This document shows positions 7,878 to 17,114 of a stretch of DNA of 64,000 nucleotides, piece by piece. This DNA comes from a bacterium (GTDB lineage: Bacteria > Electryoneota > RPQS01 > DYHQ01), in assembly GCA_030622545.1 (NCBI GenBank), contig JAUXGA010000005.1, positions 1-64,000 on the forward strand, given 5' to 3'. The first letter of the stretch is position 1, and each line of letters opens with the position of its first letter. The notes under the pieces were generated by a model that was not told the DNA's origin, searched no databases, and worked only from the letters and a program-made list of their open reading frames with translations. Position numbers and translations under genes: made by a program.

Positions 7878-9434
7878 TTAATTCGATTCGACAAGGCCGC
7901 GGGTTGCCAGACGAGCACGATAGTCGTAAAGGTCCAACCAGTATTTATCATCTGTGACCAGAGGAACAGGGTCATCAATCGTAAGAATTTGAGCCAGCGC
8001 TTCATCCACGCTTGCAGTGAGTTCCGGAGGAATGAACTCTTCAAAGCGGATGGAATCCGGAGCGATTTCCAAATTCCGTCCCGCCGCAATCATAACATTC
8101 ACCGGAATTATTGACTCCGGATTTCCATAGGCGCGAACGTCCGGGAAAACATGCCGCATGCTTGCCAGAATCCCCGCGACAGGTTTACGTTTACTTTCTG
8201 CTGTGCTGCAGATATAGTTTGTCACTAAGACACCATCATCCTCCAAATGCTCTTTGCAGGCTTCGAAAGCTTCGGCGGTCGCGAGATGAAACGGCGGAGC
8301 GTCCGCGCTGAAGGCGTCAAGGATAATCACGCCGTATTTTTCGGATGTCCTGTTCAGGAAAACGCGCGCATCTTCAATGACGACCTTTCCTTTGAAGATA
8401 TCAAAGCCCATATACTTCCGCGCGAAGTCAACAACGACGGGATCAATATCCAAAGCGGTGACATCGAAACCCTGCCGCTCGAGGAAAATAGGAATCGCGC
8501 CGCCTCCCAGACCAATGACGAGAACTTTGCGGCTCTCCGGGAGAAACTGATTCATCAAACGCACGAGGCCGTGTGTGTAGTGGACGAGTGACACCTGATC
8601 ATCTTTCCTCATCAGCGACTGCATAGCGCCGTTCAAGTGCATGCCTCGAAAATCTGGAGCCTCAGCAATCGCGACCTGGCCATAATTGCTCTCCTGCATA
8701 ACCAGAAGCGGGATCGGCCTTCCCTTGTAGTAAATAGGTGAATCGGGACGAAGAAACGCGAAGATGACAGCGAGCACGATAAAGACTGCGGGGCTTAGTG
8801 GAGGTACTTTTTTTCGGAAACCCCATAATGCAATTAAGTAAGCTATGACGGCCATGACGAATCCTGAACCGAGAAAGAGGAATTTCAATCCCAGCCACGG
8901 GATCAGCCAAAATCCCGTTACCATCGCTCCCAAGAGACTTCCGGCGGTCGAAATAGCAGCGATTGTTCCAGAAACATCGCCTGCCTCATCAGTTCTTCGA
9001 ATGCGCAGCCGTATCGCGAAGGGATTCATCATTCCTAAACCTATCAGCGGTGGAAGCACCAGGAGGGCTCCACCAAGAAGAGAGCCGAGCCGGGGACCGA
9101 GAGGCTGAAGATGGAACATCAACATGCCTTGAAAAGGCACTAAAATAAGAATCCAGGCTGCTATGCCAAGGAAGATGAAAAACAATGTCCGCGCCGACGG
9201 CCATCGGTCTGCGATGCGTCCTCCGACGCGATAACCTATTGCCAGACCCAGCAGTGTGATGGTGATAAGCGCCGACCAGACATAGAGTCCCTGACCGAAA
9301 CTGGGAGCGAGCTGACGAGCTCCTCCCAATTCGAGAATCATCACGATGCCACCGCAGATGAACACCACCAGATAAACAACGAAGCGTGGCAAAGGCGCCT
9401 GTGAGGGGACTGTTTTCTTCTTTTTCTTCTTCAT
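7878..9434 (-). CDS. Membrane-anchored spermidine synthase-like protein
   Basis: The 518-residue protein has a Lys-rich N-terminus, then about seven transmembrane helices (to about residue 220) resembling half of a major-facilitator transporter. A cytosolic Rossmann domain of the spermidine-synthase/methyltransferase type follows: VLVIGLGGGAIPIFL binds the nucleoside cofactor, ALDIDPVVVDFAR follows beta2, and IILDAFSADAPPFHL is the active-site region. Such fusions are common but their substrate is unproven. It may make a polyamine or methylate a substrate near the membrane. It is transcribed alone, between the tRNA and the rubredoxin-fusion gene. Confidence 0.85.
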   Translation of the reverse strand: MKKKKKKTVPSQAPLPRFVVYLVVFICGGIVMILELGGARQLAPSFGQGLYVWSALITITLLGLAIGYRVGGRIADRWPSARTLFFIFLGIAAWILILVPFQGMLMFHLQPLGPRLGSLLGGALLVLPPLIGLGMMNPFAIRLRIRRTDEAGDVSGTIAAISTAGSLLGAMVTGFWLIPWLGLKFLFLGSGFVMAVIAYLIALWGFRKKVPPLSPAVFIVLAVIFAFLRPDSPIYYKGRPIPLLVMQESNYGQVAIAEAPDFRGMHLNGAMQSLMRKDDQVSLVHYTHGLVRLMNQFLPESRKVLVIGLGGGAIPIFLERQGFDVTALDIDPVVVDFARKYMGFDIFKGKVVIEDARVFLNRTSEKYGVIILDAFSADAPPFHLATAEAFEACKEHLEDDGVLVTNYICSTAESKRKPVAGILASMRHVFPDVRAYGNPESIIPVNVMIAAGRNLEIAPDSIRFEEFIPPELTASVDEALAQILTIDDPVPLVTDDKYWLDLYDYRARLATRGLVESN

Positions 9435-9505
9435 GGATAGGAGTTCCTTTTTCAGGATTCAACAAATTCTACAGCGAAAAATGCACGCAATTTATAGGCC
9501 AGTGA

Positions 9506-10219
9506 TTAGTCTTCCGGCTCAAAATCCTCTTTGGAAGCGCCGCAAATCGGACAAACCCAGTCAACCGGAAGCGCTTCAAAGGCGGTTCCCGGAGCAATCC
9601 CGTTGTCCGGGTCTCCGAGAGCCGGTTCGTAGATATAGCCGCACACGTTGCACTTGTACTTCGTCATGGCTTTTTCACCTCTTTCCTTTTTGATTGCCGA
9701 TTCGGGTGACCTGTAGGTCGGGGCATTCTTGGGAGTCTTGCCTTTCTTGACAAGATGATAATCGGCATAGGTCAATGGGTGACCTTTACTGAGTACTTCC
9801 GCACCAACCACATCCGCGATAAACAGCGTATGAGTGCCGCAATCCACCTGCTCGATGACCTTCGCTTCAAGAACGGAAAGAGCGTTCTCGAGAACAAGCG
9901 GGCAACCGGTAATTCCCTTTTTAAAGGATACCTGAGAAAGCTTGTCGATGTTCCGACCCGATTTGAATCCAAAAAGACCGATGAAGGTCATCGGAGTGGA
10001 CTCATCCAAAACGGAGACGGCGAAGGCGCCGCTGTGTGATATAAAGTCGTGAGTGAAATTCTTTTTACTGATACTCACGGCGATACGTGGCGGTTCCGCC
10101 GTCACCTGAATAACTGTGTTGGCGATTTGACCGTTGAACTTTCCGTCGAGCTGGGAGGTAATCACATAGAGGCCGTAGCTCAAGTTCCAAAAAGCTTCGA
10201 GGTTGATTTCAGGAGTCAC
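9506..10219 (-). CDS. Flavin reductase-like domain fused to rubredoxin (high-molecular-weight rubredoxin type)
   Basis: From the GTG at 10219 (AGGAAA ribosome binding site) the product has 237 residues. Residues 1-165 are a flavin-reductase/flavoredoxin FMN-binding domain ([35 protein letters not shown]). Residues about 183-237 are a rubredoxin with both iron ligands pairs (CNVCGY and CPICG). The same fusion is known in Moorella as high-molecular-weight rubredoxin, which passes electrons from NAD(P)H to flavodiiron oxygen/NO reductases or rubrerythrins. This suits its position after the cytochrome bd and peroxide-defence genes. The frame is open up to 10318, but that extension translates a repeat and is unlikely to be real. 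Confidence 0.9.
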   Translation of the reverse strand: MTPEINLEAFWNLSYGLYVITSQLDGKFNGQIANTVIQVTAEPPRIAVSISKKNFTHDFISHSGAFAVSVLDESTPMTFIGLFGFKSGRNIDKLSQVSFKKGITGCPLVLENALSVLEAKVIEQVDCGTHTLFIADVVGAEVLSKGHPLTYADYHLVKKGKTPKNAPTYRSPESAIKKERGEKAMTKYKCNVCGYIYEPALGDPDNGIAPGTAFEALPVDWVCPICGASKEDFEPED

Positions 10220-10254
10220 GGCTTTTCCTATTTTGTGGATACTGTTTGATGTCG

Positions 10255-10374
10255 GGCAGGCAGAGCCAGCCCGTGGGAGGGGGAGATTGAATATGAACCC
10301 TAAGGGGACGAAATTCAATATAAGCCTAAGGGAAGGAAATTGTATATGAACCCTAAAGGCTGGCTCTGCCTGCC
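10255..10374. repeat. Inverted repeat with internal degenerate tandem units
   Basis: A perfect 17-bp inverted repeat (10255-10271 GGCAGGCAGAGCCAGCC and its complement at 10358-10374) encloses 86 nt. The enclosed part contains about three degenerate ~26-nt tandem units sharing AATATGAACCCTAAGGG. The element lies between cydB and the flavin reductase-rubredoxin gene. Confidence 0.8.
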
Positions 10375-10463
10375 TTCCTTTTCAAAGGAAACACTCGATC
10401 GTCAAAGAATAAATCGGACACTATTTCGAGATATAGTATAGTCTTTCTCTTGAGGAATGCTGA

Positions 10464-11486
10464 TTAGTAATGGAGATCAGTTTCCATATTCACTTTTCCG
10501 CGGAAGATGCGGTAAATCCAAATCGTGTAGCCGAAAACGAAAGGCATCCCGATAATCGCGATAATCAACATCACCCATTGCGTCAGCGGCGATGAAGCAG
10601 AGTTCGCAATGGTCAGACTCAACGCAGGGTTGCTGAGCGCGGGGACCAGATTCGGAAAGATCGCCGCAGCCACCGTGGCGCACATACCGACAATCGAAAG
10701 CGACGATGCAAGGAACGCCTTGCCGGGTTTATCTTTCTTGTTGAAGATGGCGAGCGCGATAATCATCCCCAGCGTGAGCAGCGGGAAAATCCAGAGTACC
10801 AGAACAGCTTTGTAGTTTGACATGAGCTGCGGCTTGAAAAAGATCGTCACAACGCTCGCAAGGATGAAGAGCGCCAGATAGATGTCCCAGCTTATATCCG
10901 CCCATTTCTTGGCGCGCTTGGCAAGGTCTCCTTCGATTTTTAAGGTGATGTAGATGGCTCCGTGTGTCATGAACATCGCCAGACCTGAAAGCCCGATGAG
11001 CAGGGCGTAGGGATTGAGCAAGGTAAAGAAATTGCCGGTGAAGGTTTTGCTGGCATCGAGGGGGATGCCGTTCATGATATTTCCCACCGCAACACCGAAG
11101 AGAAGCGCCGGGAGAATGCTACCGAGAGCAAAACCGATGTCCCAGCCATTACGCCAGCGTTTGGAGTCACTCTGGCTGCGAAACTCAATCGAAACGGCGC
11201 GAAAGATGAGCGCGAAGAGGATGAGCATCAGCGGAAGATAAAAACCGCTGAAGACCGTGGCATAGACATGAGGGAACGCAGCGAAAATCGCTCCGCCGCC
11301 GGTCACCAGCCAGACTTCATTGCCGTCCCAAACCGGACCGATGGCATTGAGCATGGCGCGGCGTTCCTTGTCTTTCTTGGTAAAGAGATGCCAGAATCCT
11401 ACTCCGAGGTCAAAGCCGTCCAAAATCGCATAGACTGTCAGCAGGACGCCGACAAGCAGGAACCAGATTACTTGGATGGGGGTCAT
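10464..11486 (-). CDS. cydB: Cytochrome bd quinol oxidase subunit II
   Basis: The 340-residue protein opens with WFLLVGVLLTVYAILDGFDLGVG, the hallmark N-terminus of CydB, and has about eight to nine transmembrane helices. With CydA it forms the cytochrome bd oxidase, which oxidises quinol and reduces oxygen to water with high affinity. Its start overlaps the cydA stop by 4 nt, so translation is coupled. In anaerobes this enzyme mainly removes oxygen, which fits the neighbouring genes. Confidence 0.95.
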   Translation of the reverse strand: MTPIQVIWFLLVGVLLTVYAILDGFDLGVGFWHLFTKKDKERRAMLNAIGPVWDGNEVWLVTGGGAIFAAFPHVYATVFSGFYLPLMLILFALIFRAVSIEFRSQSDSKRWRNGWDIGFALGSILPALLFGVAVGNIMNGIPLDASKTFTGNFFTLLNPYALLIGLSGLAMFMTHGAIYITLKIEGDLAKRAKKWADISWDIYLALFILASVVTIFFKPQLMSNYKAVLVLWIFPLLTLGMIIALAIFNKKDKPGKAFLASSLSIVGMCATVAAAIFPNLVPALSNPALSLTIANSASSPLTQWVMLIIAIIGMPFVFGYTIWIYRIFRGKVNMETDLHY

Positions 11487-12823
11487 GCCGCTACCCCCTT
11501 TCCTTGAGTGGGAACGCCTTCGTCCGGGCCTTGATGAAGTTGCCGCTTAAGCAGATAAATCCAGACGAAGAAGAGCAGGATGTAGATAAGAACAAAGATG
11601 ATAATGCTGAACAGCACCTGCCACGCCGGTACCGATATAGATACGGCATCGCTTGTTTTGAGCAAGTGATAAACGATCCACGGTTGACGCCCGACTTCTG
11701 CTGTGATCCAACCCAGCTCATTGGTGATGAAAGGCAGGGGGATAGACCAGAAGGCTATCTTCAAGAAAAGCTTGTTATCATAGAGTTTCTTCTTCCAGAG
11801 TAGAAATATGCCGATAGCGGTGAACAAAATAAAGTACATACCCAGCGCGACCATGAGATGAAATGGATAAAAGGTGAGGGCGAGAGGCGGCCATTCATCT
11901 TTGGGAAAACTCTTCAAACCCCTGACTTCAGCGTCGATATCGCCGAAAGCGAGCAGACTTAAGAGGCCGGGCAATCGAATGGGTGCGTACACCGTTTCGG
12001 CTTCTTTGCTGGGGAAACCAAAGATGAGAGCCGGCGCTCTGGTTTCCGTTTCGAAGAGACCTTCGATGGCGGCGAGTTTTTCGGGTTGTGTGAACGCGAC
12101 TTGAATTGCGTGGAAGTGTCCGAGTCCTAATTCGAGAACCGATGTAACAAAGCCGAAGATGAGACCGATTTTCAGAGAGCGTTTGGCAAATTCAAGATGC
12201 CGTCCCTTGAGGATGTACCATGCACCGATTCCCAGCATAAAAAAAGCGCCGGTGATGAGAGCCCCGTCGACGGTGTGCAGGAGGCGCGGAATTGTAGATG
12301 GATTGAAAACCGCCGCCCAGAAATCCGTCAGCATGGCGCGGCCATCGACAACCTCGAATCCGGCCGGAGTCTGCTGCCACGAATTCGCGATGATAATCCA
12401 GAATGCCGAAAGCGTCGAACCAAACGCGACCATAAGCGAGGAAAACCAATGCACCTTGACGGAAACGCGGTTCCATCCCAGGACAAGAACGGCCAAAAAG
12501 CTCGATTCGAGGAAGAAAGCGAAAATACCTTCGGCGGCCAGAGGCGCTCCGAAAATATCCCCCACAAAACGAGAGTACTCGGACCAGTTCGTACCGAACT
12601 GGAATTCCATAACGATGCCGGTCGCCACTCCAATCGCGAAGCTTAGAGCGAAGACTTTTATCCAGAAGCGCGCCATCTTGCGGTAGAGTTCTTCACCGGT
12701 TTTCTTGTACTTCGTCATGATCCAAAAAATGAGCCACGAGAGCCCAATCGTCAACGGTGGGAAGATGTAGTGAAAACCGATCGTCAATGCAAACTGGATT
12801 CTGGAAAGCAGAACAGCATCCAT
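11483..12823 (-). CDS. cydA: Cytochrome bd quinol oxidase subunit I
   Basis: The 446-residue protein has the CydA signatures: SRIQFALTIGFHYIFPP with the high-spin heme ligand His18, GTNWSEYSRFVGDIFGAPLAAEG, the heme-ligand region RLLHTVDGA, and GRQPWIVYHLLKT. The quinol-binding loop is short, as in most non-enterobacterial enzymes. It is upstream of and overlaps cydB. An AhpD-like gene ends just before it (12826 on the minus strand), so the three are likely one transcript. Confidence 0.95.
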   Translation of the reverse strand: MDAVLLSRIQFALTIGFHYIFPPLTIGLSWLIFWIMTKYKKTGEELYRKMARFWIKVFALSFAIGVATGIVMEFQFGTNWSEYSRFVGDIFGAPLAAEGIFAFFLESSFLAVLVLGWNRVSVKVHWFSSLMVAFGSTLSAFWIIIANSWQQTPAGFEVVDGRAMLTDFWAAVFNPSTIPRLLHTVDGALITGAFFMLGIGAWYILKGRHLEFAKRSLKIGLIFGFVTSVLELGLGHFHAIQVAFTQPEKLAAIEGLFETETRAPALIFGFPSKEAETVYAPIRLPGLLSLLAFGDIDAEVRGLKSFPKDEWPPLALTFYPFHLMVALGMYFILFTAIGIFLLWKKKLYDNKLFLKIAFWSIPLPFITNELGWITAEVGRQPWIVYHLLKTSDAVSISVPAWQVLFSIIIFVLIYILLFFVWIYLLKRQLHQGPDEGVPTQGKGVAA

Positions 12824-12825
12824 AA

Positions 12826-13200
12826 TCAGCTATCCTCTTTTTTATTAGGGGATTTTGCTTTTTTAAGTTCTTCCCAAGCTTGAAACGCTTTTCGCAGATG
12901 GGGGATGGTAATCGAGCCTCCGACAATGACTCCAATCGCAAGAGCTTCCTCAAGCTCCTCATCTGATATACCGGCTTCAAAACATTGTGTCAGGTGATGG
13001 AGGATACAATCATCGCATCGCAGCACCAGAGAAGAAACAAGCCCGATGAGTTCTTTGACTCGACCGGGCAAGGCTCCATCGCGGTAAATTTGCCAATCAA
13101 GATTGTAAAATCGCTTCAGATCTTTGCCGGCATATTTCATGACGAGCTGATTCTGTTCGTCGCGAGTTTCTTGAAAGGCTTCGATTTTATTTTTGGGCAC
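12826..13200 (-). CDS. Carboxymuconolactone decarboxylase/AhpD-like protein
   Basis: The 124-residue all-helical protein has the AhpD-family redox motif CxxC followed by His (RCDDCILHH) and the GISDEELEEALAIGV helix. AhpD-type proteins relay electrons from thiol carriers to peroxidases. Here it may serve the thiol peroxidase of the same cluster, although the true partner is unknown. It lies 2 nt upstream of cydA. Confidence 0.85.
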   Translation of the reverse strand: MPKNKIEAFQETRDEQNQLVMKYAGKDLKRFYNLDWQIYRDGALPGRVKELIGLVSSLVLRCDDCILHHLTQCFEAGISDEELEEALAIGVIVGGSITIPHLRKAFQAWEELKKAKSPNKKEDS

Positions 13201-13297
13201 GTGGAATGTCTCCGAAATATCCTGTTTGATTTCCGAAGTAAAAAGGCGGTTTGATTCTTAAAAAGGAGAGAAGCCGCTGTCCGACCAATAATCCTCT

Positions 13298-13807
13298 TTA
13301 CCCCGCTTCCAGATTGAATTCGGGCATGTCAAACCAGAATCCGTTGCCCGAAACCGCATCCAACTCAGCCTGAACGAGCGCCAGATGACCTTCCTCGATT
13401 TCGACAAAGCGAGAGAACAGTTGTTGTCCTTTTCCCGACAATTCCGCGACCATCTTTTTATAGAAATTGCTGGTTTCCATCTCCAAATCACGAGCAGTTG
13501 TCAGCATGGTGATTTCTGAGCGTTGCGGAGATTCTCGGATTTTGGCGCTCAGTTTCTTGCACTCTTCTTCAATCGCTTCTCGAGATGGAATCGCGGTCTT
13601 CAAATTTTCGACGGTGATGCTTCCAGTCTTCTCCCATTCATCCAGTCGGCTTTTGAGGTATTTCAGATGTCCTTGTTCTTCACTGGCCAGAACTCCGAAG
13701 ACACGCCGTCCGATTTTATTCGTTGCCTGCTTGAGGGCATCTACGTAAACGGTCCATACGCGTGTTTCATATTCAATAGCGGTCTTCAATGCTTCTTCAA
13801 TCGTCAC
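13298..13807 (-). CDS. Ferritin-like protein (two-domain helical, rubrerythrin-related)
   Basis: The start is the GTG at 13807, which shares GTGA with the stop of the upstream ferritin gene and has GGAGGAG just before it. The 169-residue product has two helix pairs with likely iron ligands (EYETRVWTVY ... ASEEQGHLKYL and DLEMETSNFYKK ... EIEEGHLALV). No rubredoxin domain is present. It probably takes part in iron binding or peroxide reduction. A longer open frame to 13954 overlaps the ferritin gene and is not used. Confidence 0.8.
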   Translation of the reverse strand: MTIEEALKTAIEYETRVWTVYVDALKQATNKIGRRVFGVLASEEQGHLKYLKSRLDEWEKTGSITVENLKTAIPSREAIEEECKKLSAKIRESPQRSEITMLTTARDLEMETSNFYKKMVAELSGKGQQLFSRFVEIEEGHLALVQAELDAVSGNGFWFDMPEFNLEAG

Positions 13808-14316
13808 TTCTCCTCCGTTCCCGTTGTTATCGTCCGTGTTCCGAGTTCCCGGTCCAGCATGAACATGCCGTTTCCGGAATCGCCGACTCGCTCCAGCATC
13901 TGCAAAATCTTCGAAGCGGTCGCTTCTTCTTCCACCTGTTCCGTCACGAACCACTGCAGGAGGATTCCTGCCGCGTGATCCTTCTCTTTCGAAGCGAGTT
14001 CGACCAAGGCGTGAATCTTGGAAGAGATGAATTTCTCATGCTTGTACGTATCCTGAAAAACAGCCAACGGCGTCGCCCATTTGATTTTGGGCTTGGTCAG
14101 TGCAAGCAATTCGACCTTGCCGTCGCGCTCCAGAATATGATTAAAAAATCTCATCGCATGTGCGTACTCTTCGTGGGCTTGCATGTGCATCCATTGAGCC
14201 ATGCCGTCAAAACCAGCGGAACCGAAATAAGCGGCCATCGAGAGATATAAGTAAGCAGAGCCTATTTCGTGGTTGATTTGCTCGTTAAGAGCCTGCTGCA
14301 TTTTCTTGTTTATCAT
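13804..14316 (-). CDS. ftnA: Non-heme ferritin
   Basis: From the ATG at 14316 (AAGGAG site) the product has 170 residues, the usual length for bacterial ferritin. The ferroxidase-centre pattern is visible: NEQINHEIGSAYLYLSMAAYF, HEEYAHAMRFFNHI, and VTEQVEEEATASKIL with a Gln/Glu pair. It stores iron and limits Fenton chemistry. It is 5 nt downstream of the desulfoferrodoxin gene and overlaps the next ferritin-like gene by 4 nt. Confidence 0.9.
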   Translation of the reverse strand: MINKKMQQALNEQINHEIGSAYLYLSMAAYFGSAGFDGMAQWMHMQAHEEYAHAMRFFNHILERDGKVELLALTKPKIKWATPLAVFQDTYKHEKFISSKIHALVELASKEKDHAAGILLQWFVTEQVEEEATASKILQMLERVGDSGNGMFMLDRELGTRTITTGTEEK

Positions 14317-14321
14317 GGGTA

Positions 14322-14699
14322 TTATTCTCCTTTCCACAATCCGTGAAGGTTACAATACTCCCGGGCGATGACCTTTTCCGCCGTGACAGGAAATATGGCT
14401 TCAGGCGTATCTCCGGGCTTCAAATATTGCCGGTAGATTTTTCCGTCAGCGATAAGTTCGATCCATTCGATGTAGTGTTTGGCTTCCATCGGATGCGCGA
14501 CGCTTCCCACGCTGACTTTGATACCGTCAGCGGTTTTTTCGATGACAGGCACGTGTTTTTCCTTAGCGGCGTCAACAGAATTCTCGGCAAAGAGTTTCAT
14601 CGGCTGATTGCAGCAGACGAGTTTTCCTGCCCCCTCGTGAAGCACTTCTACGATATTTCCGCAGACTTCACATTTATAGACTTGCATTCTTTGAGTCAT
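14322..14699 (-). CDS. dfx: Desulfoferrodoxin (superoxide reductase)
   Basis: The 125-residue protein starts at the ATG behind AAGGAG. The N-terminal desulforedoxin-like domain has four Cys ligands (CEVCGN and LVCCNQPM). The catalytic domain has the superoxide reductase ligands [22 protein letters not shown] and the Cys-His end [10 protein letters not shown]. It reduces superoxide to peroxide without releasing oxygen. The peroxide can then be removed by the rubrerythrin and thiol peroxidase of the same cluster. Confidence 0.95.
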   Translation of the reverse strand: MTQRMQVYKCEVCGNIVEVLHEGAGKLVCCNQPMKLFAENSVDAAKEKHVPVIEKTADGIKVSVGSVAHPMEAKHYIEWIELIADGKIYRQYLKPGDTPEAIFPVTAEKVIAREYCNLHGLWKGE

Positions 14700-14773
14700 T
14701 ATTTTCTCCTTGTTTCGATCTTTCAATTCGGATATTTTGTTCTTTTCTCTGGGTGGTCCCGAGTGAATCAAGC

Positions 14774-15289
14774 TCAGGCCAGCTTGCGCACAGCGTCCAG
14801 AACCGCTTTATAATCAGGTTCGTTTGATGTCTCTTTCACGAATTGAATGTAGCGAACGATACCTTCTTTGTCAACCACAAATACGGTTCTTGCCAGCAGG
14901 CGCAGCTCCTTGATGAGCACGCCGTAGGACGTACCGAAAGAAGCATCGCGGTGGTCGGATGCCGTAATGACGCGTTCCACTCCCGCCGCGGCGCACCAGC
15001 GCTTTTGGGTGAACGGTAAATCCATGCTGACCGTGAGTACAATGACATCATCGCCCAATTTGGACGCGGCTTCGTTGAACGTGCGCGTTTCAGTATCGCA
15101 GACTGCTGTATCAAGCGATGGAACGCTGGTCAGGATGCCGATTTTTCCTTTCAGGGATGAAAGACGAATTGGCGTCATGTCATTGGCAAGGACTTCAAAA
15201 TCCGGCGCTTTGTCTCCAACACTTACCTCGTTGCCGACGAGGGTTAACGGATTTCCTTTCATCAGGATGATCCCCGTTCTCTCGTTCAA
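14774..15289 (-). CDS. tpx: Thiol peroxidase (atypical 2-Cys peroxiredoxin)
   Basis: The 171-residue protein matches Tpx over its length: [21 protein letters not shown], the peroxidatic Cys in [16 protein letters not shown], and the resolving Cys in [10 protein letters not shown]. It reduces hydrogen and alkyl peroxides. The TTG at 15289 is well placed behind AGGAGAT. An ATG ten codons later is the alternative start. Confidence 0.95.
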   Translation of the reverse strand: MNERTGIILMKGNPLTLVGNEVSVGDKAPDFEVLANDMTPIRLSSLKGKIGILTSVPSLDTAVCDTETRTFNEAASKLGDDVIVLTVSMDLPFTQKRWCAAAGVERVITASDHRDASFGTSYGVLIKELRLLARTVFVVDKEGIVRYIQFVKETSNEPDYKAVLDAVRKLA

Positions 15290-15300
15290 AGCTATCTCCT

Positions 15301-15756
15301 CTAATTCTCGGTTAAAATGTGTTCGTCGTACTCAAGTTCGAAGCGAAGCTTATGCTTGGCTTCCTCTTGGGCAAGGGACAGAAAAACCTCACATAAATTG
15401 GCATCCTCAATCATCGCGGCCAAATCAGAATAGAGTTTGAACGCTTTCTTCTCTCTCTTCATAGCAAGAATGAGAACATTCTGATAATCGAGTTCTCCGC
15501 TGGGTTCAGGGTCAGCGAGATAGTCTCCGATTTTAAGGTCGACGACCTTCTCAGCAGCGCTCGCCAGAAGCTTGCCCTTTTTGATACCGACGAGCTTCGC
15601 CTTGTGCCTATCTTCTTCACGAGCGAACTCCTCGAAAGTGTCTGTCATCCAGGGCCATTTCGTTTTGTCCATTAGGCTTCGATAGAACGCCGCGGCTTCT
15701 TCTTCTCGCTCGATGGCAAAATCCAAGATTTCGTCTGTGGAACCGAACGTTTTCAT
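15301..15756 (-). CDS. Ferritin-like diiron protein
   Basis: Starting at the ATG at 15756 (AAGGAG site), the 151-residue protein has two ferritin-like halves: IEREEEAAAFYRSLM ... REEDRHKAKLV, and MKREKKAFKLYSDLA ... QEEAKHKLRFELEYDE. No rubredoxin domain is present. It lies between rubrerythrin and tpx on the same strand, so a role in peroxide or iron handling is likely but not proven. Confidence 0.85.
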   Translation of the reverse strand: MKTFGSTDEILDFAIEREEEAAAFYRSLMDKTKWPWMTDTFEEFAREEDRHKAKLVGIKKGKLLASAAEKVVDLKIGDYLADPEPSGELDYQNVLILAMKREKKAFKLYSDLAAMIEDANLCEVFLSLAQEEAKHKLRFELEYDEHILTEN

Positions 15757-15772
15757 GCTTCGCTCCTTATGA

Positions 15773-16348
15773 TTACCAATTTTCTCCCAAGAGTTCAAAA
15801 TAAGCTTGCGGATGCGCGCACGCCGGGCAAACACTCGGCGCTTCCTCGCCTTCATGCAAATAGCCGCAATTTATACAGCGCCAAACAATCTTACCGTTTC
15901 GTTTGAACACGCGTCCGGCTTCTAAATTCGAAGCAAGAGCAAGGTAGCGTTTCTCATGCTGCTTTTCGGCGACCGCGATAGCTTCAAACACTTTCGCAAT
16001 ATTCTCAAATCCTTCTTCGCGAGCGATTTTCGCGAAGCCGGGATACATCTCGGTGTATTCGTAGTGTTCTCCCGCCGCGCCGGCTTTCAAATTTTCCAGT
16101 GTCGTGCCGATGACGCCTGCCGGGAAACTGGCACAGACTTCCAGTTCTCCGCCTTCCAAAAACTTGAACAGGCGCTTCGCATGTTCTCGCTCCTGATTTG
16201 CGGTTTCTTCAAAAATCGCCGCCATCTGCACGAGGCCTTCTTTTTTCGCCTGACTGGCGAAATACGTGTAGCGGTTGCGTGCCTGCGATTCACCGGTAAA
16301 AGCGGTCAGTAGGTTTTTTTCTGTCTGAGTTCCCTTTAGCTTACCCAT
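15773..16348 (-). CDS. rbr: Rubrerythrin
   Basis: The 191-residue protein has the classical two-part structure. A diiron four-helix bundle ([58 protein letters not shown]) is followed by a C-terminal rubredoxin-like domain with CINCGY and CPACAHP. It reduces hydrogen peroxide to water using electrons from rubredoxin. It lies 17 nt downstream of the perR/fur gene, the usual arrangement for PerR-controlled rubrerythrins. Confidence 0.95.
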   Translation of the reverse strand: MGKLKGTQTEKNLLTAFTGESQARNRYTYFASQAKKEGLVQMAAIFEETANQEREHAKRLFKFLEGGELEVCASFPAGVIGTTLENLKAGAAGEHYEYTEMYPGFAKIAREEGFENIAKVFEAIAVAEKQHEKRYLALASNLEAGRVFKRNGKIVWRCINCGYLHEGEEAPSVCPACAHPQAYFELLGENW

Positions 16349-16365
16349 GTTGTTTCTCCTTTCGT

Positions 16366-16839
16366 TTAAGAAATATTTCCGGGTGATATGGGTGTCGTTG
16401 TTTTGGTTTTGTGTGCGTGTTTTTTATTCTTTTTGCATTTCGGGCACAGGCCGATAAACTCCAACCGGTGTCCGATGATTTCGTAATCGCACATTTCGCT
16501 GAGTTTCTCGTCAAGCGCTGTGAGGGTCTCCATGCTGACATCGCTGATTCGTCCGCACTTAAAACAGCGTACATGATAGTGTTCGGACAGCGTCCCATCG
16601 AATCGCTTCTGCGTTCCGGAGAGTTCCAGCTTTTTTATCAGACCCTGTTCGCTCAGGATTTCGAGGTTGCGATAAACGGTGCCCAAACTGATATGCGGCA
16701 ACCGACGCCGAACCTTCAGATAAACGACGCTCGCCGTCGGATGAGAATAATCCTTTTGCAGCTCTTCTAAAATGATCTGTCTCTGCCGCGTCATTCTTAA
16801 GCTTTTGTTTGACAATATCTTACCCGCTTCTTTATTCAC
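16366..16839 (-). CDS. perR: Fur-family regulator, probably PerR
   Basis: The 157-residue protein has a winged-helix domain ([40 protein letters not shown]) and a metal-binding domain with [12 protein letters not shown] and the second structural Cys pair CPKCKK. The placement directly before rubrerythrin and other peroxide-defence genes argues for PerR. Fur or Zur cannot be excluded from sequence alone. A Fur/PerR-type palindrome at 16854-16870 suggests autoregulation of the whole cluster. The tail is Lys/His/Thr-rich. Confidence 0.85.
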   Translation of the reverse strand: MNKEAGKILSNKSLRMTRQRQIILEELQKDYSHPTASVVYLKVRRRLPHISLGTVYRNLEILSEQGLIKKLELSGTQKRFDGTLSEHYHVRCFKCGRISDVSMETLTALDEKLSEMCDYEIIGHRLEFIGLCPKCKKNKKHAHKTKTTTPISPGNIS

Positions 16840-16853
16840 AATGATGTCATAAA

Positions 16854-16870
16854 ATGATAATAATAATCAT
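16854..16870 (-). promoter_or_regulatory. Fur/PerR-type operator
   Basis: The sequence ATGATAATAATAATCAT is an inverted repeat (ATGAT-7-ATCAT) 15 nt upstream of the perR start. It resembles Fur and PerR boxes, which are AT-rich with TGAT/ATCA ends. It could control the entire oxygen-defence cluster. Confidence 0.65.
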
Positions 16871-16924
16871 TCTCAAGTAGCAATATACAAACAAAATCCT
16901 TCATTGTCAAGCACTTTTTTCACC

Positions 16925-16953
16925 CGCCGCGGCATGCGTCCTCGCGTGCCCGG
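16925..16953 (+). repeat. GGCATGC/GCGTGCC interspersed repeat, copy b
   Basis: Matches the family consensus exactly in the core (GGCATGCGTCCTCGCGTGCC). It lies between the divergent perR and small membrane protein genes. Confidence 0.8.
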
Positions 16954-17114
16954 AACAGGAGCATTTTGGCTCCTAAAGGCGGCATCAGGCACGGGATTGC
17001 GTCGCTTCCATCACATCATGCGATTAATTCTGAGAGCGAGGCACTATATCCTTGATAATATGTTTTAAAATCACTATATTCAAATGAGAATCAGCATATC
17101 CCTGAGATAAATTC

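Noticed and set aside
10220-10318. N-terminal extension of the flavin reductase-rubredoxin protein
   Set aside because: It translates part of the inverted repeat element, while the GTG at 10219 has a ribosome binding site and fits the family.
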